A DNA stretch of 18,708 bases from GCA-2687025 sp964473525 (GTDB lineage Bacteria; Poribacteria; WGA-4E; GCA-2687025). Below the pieces are notes generated by a model. That model saw only the letters and a list, made by a program, of their open reading frames with translations. It made no database searches and was not told the DNA's origin. The position numbers and the translations under genes are program-made. This document shows positions 1-6,776 of the stretch, one piece after another. Within the stretch, counting starts at the first letter, position 1, and the number at the start of each line of letters is the position of its first letter. The stretch is from contig CAYYPK010000072.1 of assembly GCA_964473525.1 (NCBI GenBank), positions 1-18,708 on the forward strand. Reading direction: 5' to 3'.

Positions 1-444
1 CAATGCAAGTATCGATTCGTCGAGAACCGCTTCGTCTTCATCGACGTCGTCATCCGTTCCATTGTCGTTGTCGTCCGTGTCCTCAACGTCGTCATCGTCG
101 CCATCGGTCTCCACGTCGTCTTCCTCGACGTCGCCCGTGTCGTCGTCGCCCTCTTCGGCGTCGGTCTCCTCGTCGACTTCCGCTACGTCCGCGTCGTCCT
201 CGGCCCCGTCATCGTCTTCCGCGTCCTCTACGTCCTCGAGATCCTGCACGTCATCCGGGTCGGCCGCGTCATCGTCACCCTCTTCGTCCTGGAGTTTGAT
301 GAGCACATCCGCGGCGGCCTCGTCCCCCAGGTCGGCTTCCGCCGCGAATACAGGCGTCCGAAGGAACGGCCCGAACACCAGAGATAGGACTGCTAGCCAC
401 ATCGCGAGAGCAATGGGTCGGAATCCCAGTATGCTTCGATTCAT
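1..444 (-). CDS. Extremely acidic secreted protein, N-terminal part (runs off the window)
   Basis: I translated this open frame by hand from an ATG at 444; 148 codons run without a stop to the window edge. Residues 1-36 form a signal peptide: a basic start (MNRS), a hydrophobic core with LAMWLAVLSLVFG, and an Ala-rich cleavage region around TPVFAAEA. From residue 52 to the edge, 57 of 97 residues are Asp or Glu, and the last basic residue is Lys50. The rest is mostly Ala, Val, Thr and Gly, with Asp/Asn clusters such as DTDDNDNGTDDD that loosely recall calcium-binding Asp-rich repeats. A GGAG lies about 10 bases before the ATG on the minus strand. It is divergent from the alcohol dehydrogenase. 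No family is recognised. It could be a linker of a longer surface protein or a cation-binding coat protein; the missing C-terminus would decide. Confidence 0.72.
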   Translation of the reverse strand, partial: MNRSILGFRPIALAMWLAVLSLVFGPFLRTPVFAAEADLGDEAAADVLIKLQDEEGDDDAADPDDVQDLEDVEDAEDDDGAEDDADVAEVDEETDAEEGDDDTGDVEEDDVETDGDDDDVEDTDDNDNGTDDDVDEDEAVLDESILAL

Positions 445-668
445 CGGACACCGTCTCCGTCTTCGGGTTGCCAAAAAGCCGTTAGAGATCGCGGGTCGGC
501 AGAAGCCCCACGGCGTTGAACGGCTACCCCAACGCGAGGCTGACAGCGAGGTTCAATATTCTGGCGGCGAGCCGAATGTGCCGAGAGGCGCGTTGCACAA
601 CCCGCGCGTGCCCTGCAATGATACGACGGCCGCGCCAGGCGTTCACTGTCGGCAAAGGGAGGGTCGCC

Positions 669-1691
669 GTGCGAGTTGGTATGGTCTACGGGCCGGGCAA
701 GCTGGGTGTCGAGGAAGCGGATATGCCTGTCGCCACGGGCGACGATGTCGTCGTGCGGGTGCGGTCGGCGGGGATATGCGGGAGCGACCTGCACTACCAC
801 CGCGGCGGAGGCGAGCCCACGCGTCGACGCGCGGGCGGCCACGAGTTGAGCGGCGAGGTCGCCGAGATCGGTCCCGACGTCTCCCACGTCGCCGTCGGCG
901 ACCGCGTTGGCGTCGAGCCTCTGCTGGGCTGCGGGACGTGTCGCTTCTGTCGCGCGGGCGACTATCACATCTGTAACGACCTCACGCACCCGGGCGGCGG
1001 GTTCGGCGAGTACACGATGGTGAAGGCGGAGAACGTCTTCGGGATCCCCGACCACGTGTCCGACGACGCGGCGTCGCTTCTCGACTGTGTGGCGGTCGGC
1101 GTGCACGCAGTCCAACGCGCCAAGACGGAAGCGACGGACACCGCCGTTGTCCTGGGCGATGCGACGATCGGGCTCTGCACCTTACAGGTGGCCAAAGCGA
1201 ACGGGGCGGCGCGCGTAGGCGTCGTGGGTCACCACGATGGCGCCCTGGACATCGCCACGGAGTTGGGCGCGGACTTCGTCGTAAACGCCAAGAGCGAGGA
1301 CGCTTCCGAAGCCGTCATGGATCACACGCAGGGGCTCGGCGCGGATATCGTGTACGAGAGCGTGGGCGGCGTCGCGACGACGATGGAGACCGCGCAGGAA
1401 GTGGTGCGGCCAGGAGGCGTCATTGCCGTCATCGGCAGCTTCCGAGAGGCGCCTGCCCTGAACTTCCGACGACTGTTGCGCTATGAGGTGGACGTGCGTT
1501 TCGCGTGGAGCTACGCCATGTGGAACGGCGTGCCGGAGTTCAAGATCTCCATCGACATGCTCGCCGACGGACGCGTGCGCGCGGAGCCGATCATCACGCA
1601 TCGGTTCCCGTTGGCCGACATCCAGTTGGCGTTCGACGCGTGCCTGGACCGGTATGCGTCTGGCGCGGTGAAGGTTGTGATCAACCCATAG
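669..1691 (+). CDS. Zn-dependent medium-chain alcohol/polyol dehydrogenase
   Basis: This 340-residue enzyme of the medium-chain dehydrogenase family should oxidise a sugar alcohol, alcohol or similar hydroxyl compound with NAD(P). I chose the GTG at 669 because an AGGGAGGG Shine-Dalgarno lies just before it and translation then begins with the family pattern ending MVYGPGKL. A longer frame back to a TTG at 516 adds Arg-rich, unlike sequence. Catalytic zinc ligands are Cys37 (GICGSD), His58 and Glu59 (GHE); structural zinc ligands are Cys88, 91, 94 and 102. The Rossmann segment sits near residues 165-190, but its glycine motif reads GDATIG instead of the usual GxGxxG. The usual later Glu near the zinc is Asp (LLDCVAVG). 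Sorbitol, threonine or idonate dehydrogenase-like activities are all possible. Confidence 0.88.
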   Translation: MRVGMVYGPGKLGVEEADMPVATGDDVVVRVRSAGICGSDLHYHRGGGEPTRRRAGGHELSGEVAEIGPDVSHVAVGDRVGVEPLLGCGTCRFCRAGDYHICNDLTHPGGGFGEYTMVKAENVFGIPDHVSDDAASLLDCVAVGVHAVQRAKTEATDTAVVLGDATIGLCTLQVAKANGAARVGVVGHHDGALDIATELGADFVVNAKSEDASEAVMDHTQGLGADIVYESVGGVATTMETAQEVVRPGGVIAVIGSFREAPALNFRRLLRYEVDVRFAWSYAMWNGVPEFKISIDMLADGRVRAEPIITHRFPLADIQLAFDACLDRYASGAVKVVINP

Positions 1692-1817
1692 GGCGGTCGC
1701 ACAGGCGTTCGTTAGACCGGGTCCGTGGTAACGTCGAGGGTCGTGGCGTCGTCACTGTAGACGATTCCATGCGTCGACCGGCGCCGCGCAGGGCGGCCAC
1801 GAAACTCGAGGAACGTC

Positions 1818-2294
1818 ATGAACCAGCCCAGCACCGCGACCCCTCCCGCGCCCGCCGGCATTCCGCTCGAACGCCTGATCGGGGGCAGCGGCTCTCAGGA
1901 AACAACCGCGAAGGCTGCGCGTGAGTCCAAAGCCGCCTCGGTCCGCGCGGGCATCACGCGCATGCGCGCGGAGTACGACGCCGTCCGCGAGGAGCGCGAC
2001 TACCTCCGGGGCGAGGTCGATCGGCTTCACACGCGCATGGAAGCAGTCGAGGCGAGCCTGCGAGAGGTGACTACGGCGCTCCGCACGACGCACGACGCCC
2101 AGAGCGACAGCGCCGACGCCATGAACGCGAGGGTGGCCGAGCTGCAAGCGACCGTGAACCGTCTCACGGAGGCGTTCCTCCCCGACGAAGACGCCGCCCC
2201 GGAGGAATCCGCCCGCGACCTCACGACCGGCGAGCGCGCGCGGCGATGGATCGTCGGTCTGTTCCGCGACGACGAAGAGTATTACGTAGACTGA
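1818..2294 (+). CDS. Small coiled-coil protein of unknown function
   Basis: This 158-residue soluble protein is not recognised. A Pro/Ala-rich N-terminus (about 1-20) with the short motif IPLERLIGG is followed by a long helical, charged segment at roughly 35-120, with heptad-like Leu/Val/Met/Ala spacing typical of a coiled coil (EERDYLRGEVDRLHTRMEAV). An acidic linker follows, then a C-terminal amphipathic helix with an aromatic tail (ARRWIVGLFRDDEEYYVD). No signal peptide or membrane segment is visible. The start is supported by AGGAA before the ATG. It sits alone between the alcohol dehydrogenase and the PhyH gene, and a perfect hairpin begins at its stop codon. The shape suggests an oligomerising scaffold or adaptor, but nothing here shows a partner. 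Confidence 0.72.
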   Translation: MNQPSTATPPAPAGIPLERLIGGSGSQETTAKAARESKAASVRAGITRMRAEYDAVREERDYLRGEVDRLHTRMEAVEASLREVTTALRTTHDAQSDSADAMNARVAELQATVNRLTEAFLPDEDAAPEESARDLTTGERARRWIVGLFRDDEEYYVD

Positions 2295-2309
2295 CGCCTC
2301 CCTGGCGTC
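2293..2309 (+). terminator. GC-rich hairpin at the stop codon, possible terminator
   Basis: GACGCC (2293-2298) and GGCGTC (2304-2309) pair perfectly around a 5-base loop. The stem begins inside the TGA stop of the coiled-coil gene. No T-run follows, so classical intrinsic termination is not shown. The same GACGCC/GGCGTC arms recur after two other genes in the window. Confidence 0.35.
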
Positions 2310-2353
2310 CTCACCTGGCGCGTCACGTCGTTCCCCGCGCACGCTCGTCGGCC

Positions 2354-2382
2354 TTCCCGCGTTCCGCATCGGCGCTTACAAT
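2354..2382 (+). promoter_or_regulatory. Candidate promoter of the PhyH gene
   Basis: TACAAT at 2377-2382 matches the -10 consensus at five of six positions. A weak -35 (TTCCCG, 2354-2359) lies 17 bases upstream. The transcript would have a leader of about 45 bases to the ATG at 2435. The poor -35 keeps this tentative; an activator could compensate. Confidence 0.35.
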
Positions 2383-2393
2383 GCCGCCACGGC

Positions 2394-2412
2394 TACCGCG
2401 TGTTACCGCGTG
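2394..2412 (+). repeat. Tandem 9-base repeat in the PhyH leader
   Basis: TACCGCGTG occurs at 2394-2402 and again at 2404-2412, a 10-base period close to one helical turn. It lies just downstream of the candidate -10 element and before the ribosome binding site. It may be a direct-repeat operator for the PhyH-MBL unit or chance in a GC-rich leader. Confidence 0.4.
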
Positions 2413-2434
2413 AAGCAGCTCGGATGGGGAGACT

Positions 2435-3280
2435 ATGAGCGCCTCCGATTTCCGCCTGACCGACCAGCACATTGGGCATTTCGAGACTTTCGGTTATCTG
2501 GGCTTCCCAGGTCTGCTGGCGGATCGTATCGACGCCATTACCGAAGCCTTCGAGGAGGTGTGGTCAGAGCGTGGAGGCGGCCACGACGGGAAGCCGCACG
2601 GCGAGGTGGCGCGGTCGTGCATCGTGCCGTTCATAGACCAGCACGACTACCTGTGCTCGCTGCTCGACGACCCGCGTATCCTGGCGATTCAGAAGCAGCT
2701 GCTCGGAGACGACTTCAACTACATGGGCAGCGACGGGAACTACTACGTCGGTGACACAGGTTGGCACTCGGACGGGTGGCACGAGGGCATAACGCACATC
2801 AAGATCGCCCTCTACCTGGACACCCTCACGCGCGACACAGGATGCCTGCGAGTCATCCCGGGCAGTCACAAGCGCGGCACACACTACGCCGACGAGGTGA
2901 TGGAGAACATCGGGCACTCGCAGGACAAGTGGGGTCTGGCGCCCAACGAAGTGCCGGCAATGGCGCTGGAGGTGACGCCGGGTGATGTTGTCCTCTTCAA
3001 CCACAACACGAAGCACGCGGCGTTTGGCGGCGGAGTGCGGCGGCGCATGTTCACGATCAACACGTGCGAACGCTACCCGGAAAGCCGGCTACAGGAGTTG
3101 CGCGACTACATCAACGGCGCCGCGCGGTTCTGGATAGACCGCGTGTACAGCGAGACGATGGTCGCCACCGCAGACGCCGAGCGCATGGTGCATCTCGAGC
3201 AGGTGCGCGCGAACGACGATCACCTTGCCGCTCTGTCTGCGGAGGCGCGGGAGCGCATGTCGGAGCCGTCGCGAGGCTAG
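2435..3280 (+). CDS. Phytanoyl-CoA dioxygenase (PhyH) family protein
   Basis: This 281-residue cytoplasmic enzyme belongs to the Fe(II)/2-oxoglutarate-dependent PhyH dioxygenases, which hydroxylate small substrates using oxygen and 2-oxoglutarate. The iron triad is visible as His111 and Asp113 (WHSDGWHEG) and His194 (NTKHAAFGGG). Arg202-204 follow at the expected spacing for binding 2-oxoglutarate. The motif RVIPGSHKRG (139-148) is typical of the family, and the length is normal. The start follows a good GGGGAG. The MBL-fold gene begins 52 bases downstream, so the two are probably co-transcribed. Substrates in this family range from acyl-CoAs to amino acids, sugars and phosphonates (PhnY), and the sequence alone does not choose. 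A phosphonate role is considered only because of the PLP enzyme at 10245-11600. Confidence 0.9.
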   Translation: MSASDFRLTDQHIGHFETFGYLGFPGLLADRIDAITEAFEEVWSERGGGHDGKPHGEVARSCIVPFIDQHDYLCSLLDDPRILAIQKQLLGDDFNYMGSDGNYYVGDTGWHSDGWHEGITHIKIALYLDTLTRDTGCLRVIPGSHKRGTHYADEVMENIGHSQDKWGLAPNEVPAMALEVTPGDVVLFNHNTKHAAFGGGVRRRMFTINTCERYPESRLQELRDYINGAARFWIDRVYSETMVATADAERMVHLEQVRANDDHLAALSAEARERMSEPSRG

Positions 3281-3332
3281 CGCGACGTCCCAACTCAAGC
3301 CTGCCCATACACGACCTGAACGGATGGCCTGA

Positions 3333-4349
3333 ATGAGCGACCCGCGGATGAATGCCGACGAGAACAGCTTCATGGAGCAGCAGGCGGCGGCACTGCTCAA
3401 CGCGGCTGGCGACACGCTGCGGCGAGTTCCTCCCTCGCTGCCGGAGCCTCCCGAACGACGCCTCGCGCTGCTGCTGCTCGACGGCGTCCTGCACGAGGAA
3501 GCAGCGGCCACGCGCGTCGCCGTGCAGGCGTTCCACCGTGAGCGAATCCGCGCGGCGGCAGCGGAAATCGCCGAGACGTCCGTGGTGGGCGGCGCGCGGG
3601 TGTGGAAGCTCTACGACCACGGCTTCGTCGTCAAGACGGCGTCCGTGACGTTTGCGTTCGACCTGGTGAGCGGCGTGCACGTCGCGGGCGGCGCCTTCGC
3701 CGTCGATGACGACGTGATGGAGACGCTCGCGGACGCGTGCGACGCCATGTTCATCAGCCATCGCCACGCGGACCACGCGGACCCCGTCGTCGTGGAGGCC
3801 TTCCTGTCGCGCGGCAGGCCCGTCGTCGCGCCACCGACGCTGTGGGCGGGCGACCCGCTGCACGCCCGGATGACGCATATCGCCCGCGAGGCGCACACCG
3901 AGCACACGCTCGTGACGCGTGATGGGGCTCCCGACTTGCGGGTTGTGGCGTACCCCGGTTACCAGGGCGGCGACGACAGCATCGAGAACAACGTCACCCT
4001 CGTGACGACGCCCGAGGGCATGGGGTTCATGCAGACGGGCGACCAGTCGGATCCCCGGGCGTTCGCCTGGATCGACGACGTCGCGGACCATCATCGGGTC
4101 GATGTGCTCATGCCCAACTGCTGGACGACGGACATCGTGCGCCTCATCGACGGCACGCGACCGTCTGTCGTCATCACGGGGCACGAGAACGAGATGGGCC
4201 ACACCATCGACCACCGTGAGCCCTACTGGCTAACGTACGAACGCCAGACCGGCTCCGACCGCTGGGGCGGCAGTCAGGATGTGGGCTACGACACGCCACT
4301 CGTCCTCATGACCTGGGGCGAGTCGTTCGCGTACACGCCCGCTGGCTGA
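3333..4349 (+). CDS. MBL-fold metal-dependent hydrolase
   Basis: This 338-residue protein carries a metallo-beta-lactamase-fold core after an Ala-rich helical N-terminal region of about 80 residues. The metal motif is SHRHADHAD, with His143, His145, Asp147 and His148. Asp237 in TGD and His284 in GHE are candidate later ligands, and GHENEMGH (283-290) resembles the end of the metal site. The pattern is closest to UlaG-like lactonase/phosphodiesterase members, but substrate cannot be read from it. No signal peptide is seen, so it is probably cytoplasmic. The ribosome binding site before ATG 3333 is weak, and ATG 3348 is an alternative start. It follows the PhyH gene closely and is likely translated from the same message, perhaps hydrolysing a product of that oxidation. 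Confidence 0.82.
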   Translation: MSDPRMNADENSFMEQQAAALLNAAGDTLRRVPPSLPEPPERRLALLLLDGVLHEEAAATRVAVQAFHRERIRAAAAEIAETSVVGGARVWKLYDHGFVVKTASVTFAFDLVSGVHVAGGAFAVDDDVMETLADACDAMFISHRHADHADPVVVEAFLSRGRPVVAPPTLWAGDPLHARMTHIAREAHTEHTLVTRDGAPDLRVVAYPGYQGGDDSIENNVTLVTTPEGMGFMQTGDQSDPRAFAWIDDVADHHRVDVLMPNCWTTDIVRLIDGTRPSVVITGHENEMGHTIDHREPYWLTYERQTGSDRWGGSQDVGYDTPLVLMTWGESFAYTPAG

Positions 4350-4409
4350 TGTGGGCGGCGCCCCGTGGCAATCCCATACTCGCCGAAAGTGCAAATAGAG
4401 CGTACTGAA

Positions 4410-4597
4410 GGCGCGTTCGCGCCGATAGTAGCAATGACGCCGCCTTTGCGCGGCGTCTAGACAACTCCCCTTGTCTTGCAGGTCGGTGGTTCGCCACCGA
4501 TCCGCACAGTCGTTGCTTGACGTGTTCGAGGGACGTGACAGGTTCTCGTCCCTCGCGGAAAACGAGCCGTGGCGCGGCGGACATGTGTGCCGCCGCG
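4410..4597 (+). other. Cluster of five perfect hairpins before the flagellin gene
   Basis: The 386-base gap 4350-4735 holds no credible gene but five perfect inverted repeats: 4410-4423 (5 bp, GTTC loop), 4436-4457 (GACGCCGC with GCGGCGTC), 4481-4502 (TTCG loop, 9 pairs including one G-T), 4527-4555 (CGAGGGACG with CGTCCCTCG) and 4573-4597 (CGCGGCGG with CCGCCGCG). The G-T pair in the third is stable only in plus-strand RNA, a weak hint on orientation. GCCGATAG at 4421-4428 matches seven of eight bases of the sigma-28 -10 element, but no clear -35 is present. The cluster could be a structured flagellin leader, a small RNA, or a terminator group for the MBL gene. No known riboswitch is recognised. 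Confidence 0.5.
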
Positions 4598-4735
4598 GAT
4601 GGCGTTCCGTTCCGCACGTCCACTGCAGGACACGCTTTCGGCGACAGCAGAATCCCCTAGGTTCTTGCCCGGCACGGCGCGCGACCCCGTCTGCCTCTGG
4701 AAGAGCCGGTCTGGTAGATGCGGGAGAAGTCTGCC

Positions 4736-5614
4736 ATGTTCCGGATAAACACGAATATACTCGCGCTGACGGCGCAGAACAGTCTGCTCCGGGCGAGCGC
4801 GGACATGCAGATTCAGATGGAGCGCCTGTCGTCGGGGCTGCGCATCAACCGCGCGGCGGACGACCCGGCGGGTCTCTCCATGTCTGAGGGCATGCGCGCG
4901 CAGCTGGCGGGTCAGCGCACCGCCAATGACAACATGTCTCGCACGATCAGCCTCCTTCAGACCGCCGACAGCGGCCTCGAGCAGATCGGTCTCATGCTCA
5001 TCCGACTCAAGGAGTTGGCGGAGCAGGCTGCGGACGGCACGCTCAACCAGTCGAACCGCAGCGGACTGTCCACCGAGGCGGCGGCGCTCATCGCCGAGAT
5101 CGACCGAGTCGCCTCCTCAACGACCTTCAACGGCATCAGCCTTATCGACTCAGCCGGCACGGCCGGATCGCGTACGAACCTGACGTTCTACGTCGGGGAC
5201 GGCACGGCGTCGTCCGCTGCCAGTACGCAGGTGATCGGCCTCGCCCTTAAGGGCGTCATGTTCACGACCGGTGGGCTGGGCTGCATCGGCGACACCGCGC
5301 TCAACTTCACCGTCGCGGACTTCCTCGGTCAGACGTCTGCTCAGGCGCTCGTCACCAGCATCGACCAGGCCGTCACCAGCCTCGCGATGATCCGCACGGA
5401 TGTCGGCGCCTTCCAGAACCGGGTCGAACGGTCGCAGGCGAACATCCAGGCGGCGATGGAGCAGACAGCGCGCTCAGAGTCGACGATCCGCGACGTGGAC
5501 TTCGCGGAGGCTGCGTCCGCGCTCGCGCGCGCGCAGATTCTGGCGCAGGTCGGCGCTCAGATGCTCGCCCAGGCGAACTTGATGCCGGTGTTGGCGCTCC
5601 AACTCATCCTGTAG
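4736..5614 (+). CDS. fliC: Flagellin, short form
   Basis: This 292-residue protein is the flagellar filament subunit, exported through the flagellar type III system. The N-terminal D0/D1 region starts with FRINTNILALTAQNSL and includes LSSGLRINRAADDPAGLS (31-48) and SLLQTADSGLEQI. The C-terminal D1/D0 region has RDVDFAEAASALARAQIL (252-269) and ends in QLIL. Only a short variable segment at about 140-200 separates them, so the D2/D3 surface domains are minimal. I chose ATG 4736 because flagellins start MFRIN and GGGAG lies 9 bases upstream; ATG 4718 adds six untypical residues. A single Cys183 in the variable part is unusual for flagellin. No other flagellar gene is in the window. The long hairpin-rich leader upstream may control its expression. 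Confidence 0.93.
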   Translation: MFRINTNILALTAQNSLLRASADMQIQMERLSSGLRINRAADDPAGLSMSEGMRAQLAGQRTANDNMSRTISLLQTADSGLEQIGLMLIRLKELAEQAADGTLNQSNRSGLSTEAAALIAEIDRVASSTTFNGISLIDSAGTAGSRTNLTFYVGDGTASSAASTQVIGLALKGVMFTTGGLGCIGDTALNFTVADFLGQTSAQALVTSIDQAVTSLAMIRTDVGAFQNRVERSQANIQAAMEQTARSESTIRDVDFAEAASALARAQILAQVGAQMLAQANLMPVLALQLIL

Positions 5615-5786
5615 GCCGACTCGCGTTGTCCGCCACTCGACGCGCCCGTACCGCGCCTGGCCGTAAGATCCCCGACGAACCTACGACGCCTATCTGGTAT
5701 GCTTGGCGGCGTTGCGCGCCGCCCGCGCGTGTGCCCGACCGCGTGCTAGACAGGGAAACGGCCCCGCCACCCGGAGGAGATACGGC

Positions 5787-6776
5787 ATGGAACGCCGACG
5801 CTTGGGACGCACCGGTATCGAAGTGACGCCGCTGGGGTTGGGCGGCCTGTTCGTATCCAGCGTAGGGGGCAGGGGCCGCGACGAGGCGCGTTCCGCGATC
5901 CACCGCGCTCTCGACCTGGGCATCAACTGGATCGACACGGCTCCGACGTACGCGGACAGCGAGGAAGTGCTGGGCATCGCGCTGGACGGCGTGACACACC
6001 CCTATTGCATCGCCACCAAGCTTGGCGGGCGTCCCCGCCCGTTCGATCCCAAGGACAAGGATCACCTGCGCCGCTCCGTAGACGAAAGCCTGCGGCTGCT
6101 GAAGCGAGACACCATCGACCTGCTCCTGATCCACGAGCCAGAGAGGCCTGGGCAGTACGACTGGTGGGACGAGTGGGAGACGTTCAGCGGCCCCGTGAAC
6201 GACGTCCTGGACGAACTCAAGGAGCAGGGGGTCATCAGGTTCACGGGCCTGGGAGGGACGACCGCGTACGCGATGGCGCGCGTCATGGCCACCGGGCGCT
6301 TCGACGTGGTCCTCACGGCGTTCAACTACGCGCTGCTCTGGCGAGAGGCGGAGACGACCATATTGCCCGAGGCGAAGCGGCAAGACATGGGCGTCATCGT
6401 TGGATCCCCCTTGCATCAGGGCGCGCTGGCGCAGCGTCACGACGACGAGGTCGCCAACGGCGCGCCGTGGATGACCGATGCTCGTAGGAACCAGCTGAAG
6501 GCGCTCTATGCCCTCCTGGACGACACGGGGCTATCCTTGCCCGAAGTCGCGCTGCGGTGGGTGCTGTCGAACCCGGACATCTCCATGACGCTGACGGGAT
6601 CGCGTTCAGTCGAGGAGGTGGAGCTCAACTTCGCCGCGGCAGAGCGCGGGCCGCTCCCGCAGGACATACTGACCCGTCTCGACGAGATATACGCCATGCT
6701 GCCGTATCGACCGTTCGAGGAACCCGTCACCCTCTCTCTCGGCAGGGATCACCTGGGTATGGGCAATGTGCGCTAA
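5787..6776 (+). CDS. Aldo/keto reductase
   Basis: This 329-residue NADP(H)-dependent oxidoreductase is cytoplasmic and should adopt the TIM-barrel aldo/keto reductase fold. The catalytic tetrad is visible: Asp50 and Tyr55 (WIDTAPTYADSE), Lys78 (IATKLGG) and His116 (LLLIHEPERPG). The opening RRLGRTGIEVTPLGLGG is the classic family start. The C-terminal cofactor region shows ALRWVLSNPD and LTGSRSVEEVELN. ATG 5787 follows a strong GGAGGAG. The upstream extension to 5703 is Arg/Ala-rich and not conserved. Its stop overlaps the start of the secreted beta-helix gene by 11 bases, suggesting translational coupling. It resembles sugar (aldose or galactose-type) dehydrogenase branches, so a role in oxidising a released monosaccharide is inferred, not shown. 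Confidence 0.9.
   Translation: MERRRLGRTGIEVTPLGLGGLFVSSVGGRGRDEARSAIHRALDLGINWIDTAPTYADSEEVLGIALDGVTHPYCIATKLGGRPRPFDPKDKDHLRRSVDESLRLLKRDTIDLLLIHEPERPGQYDWWDEWETFSGPVNDVLDELKEQGVIRFTGLGGTTAYAMARVMATGRFDVVLTAFNYALLWREAETTILPEAKRQDMGVIVGSPLHQGALAQRHDDEVANGAPWMTDARRNQLKALYALLDDTGLSLPEVALRWVLSNPDISMTLTGSRSVEEVELNFAAAERGPLPQDILTRLDEIYAMLPYRPFEEPVTLSLGRDHLGMGNVR

Noticed and set aside
1..300. GTC/CTC-rich triplet repeats taken as a CRISPR or microsatellite
   Set aside because: There is no repeat-spacer structure; the triplets are the Asp/Glu codons of the minus-strand gene.
62..976. Long plus-strand Ser/Arg-rich frame
   Set aside because: It is antisense to the acidic secreted protein and then out of frame with the alcohol dehydrogenase; its Ser runs come from reading the Asp/Glu codons backwards.
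3111..4214. 367-codon minus-strand frame opposite PhyH and the MBL-fold gene
   Set aside because: The composition is His/Arg/Val-rich without any motif, while the plus strand shows full catalytic motifs for both enzymes.
4514..4546. TTGACG at 4517 as a sigma-70 promoter for flagellin
   Set aside because: No acceptable -10 hexamer occurs 16-19 bases downstream, and the site lies in and beside a hairpin stem.
4471..4887. 138-codon frame across the hairpin cluster and the flagellin start
   Set aside because: It overlaps flagellin in another frame, is Arg/Cys-rich and lacks a ribosome site.
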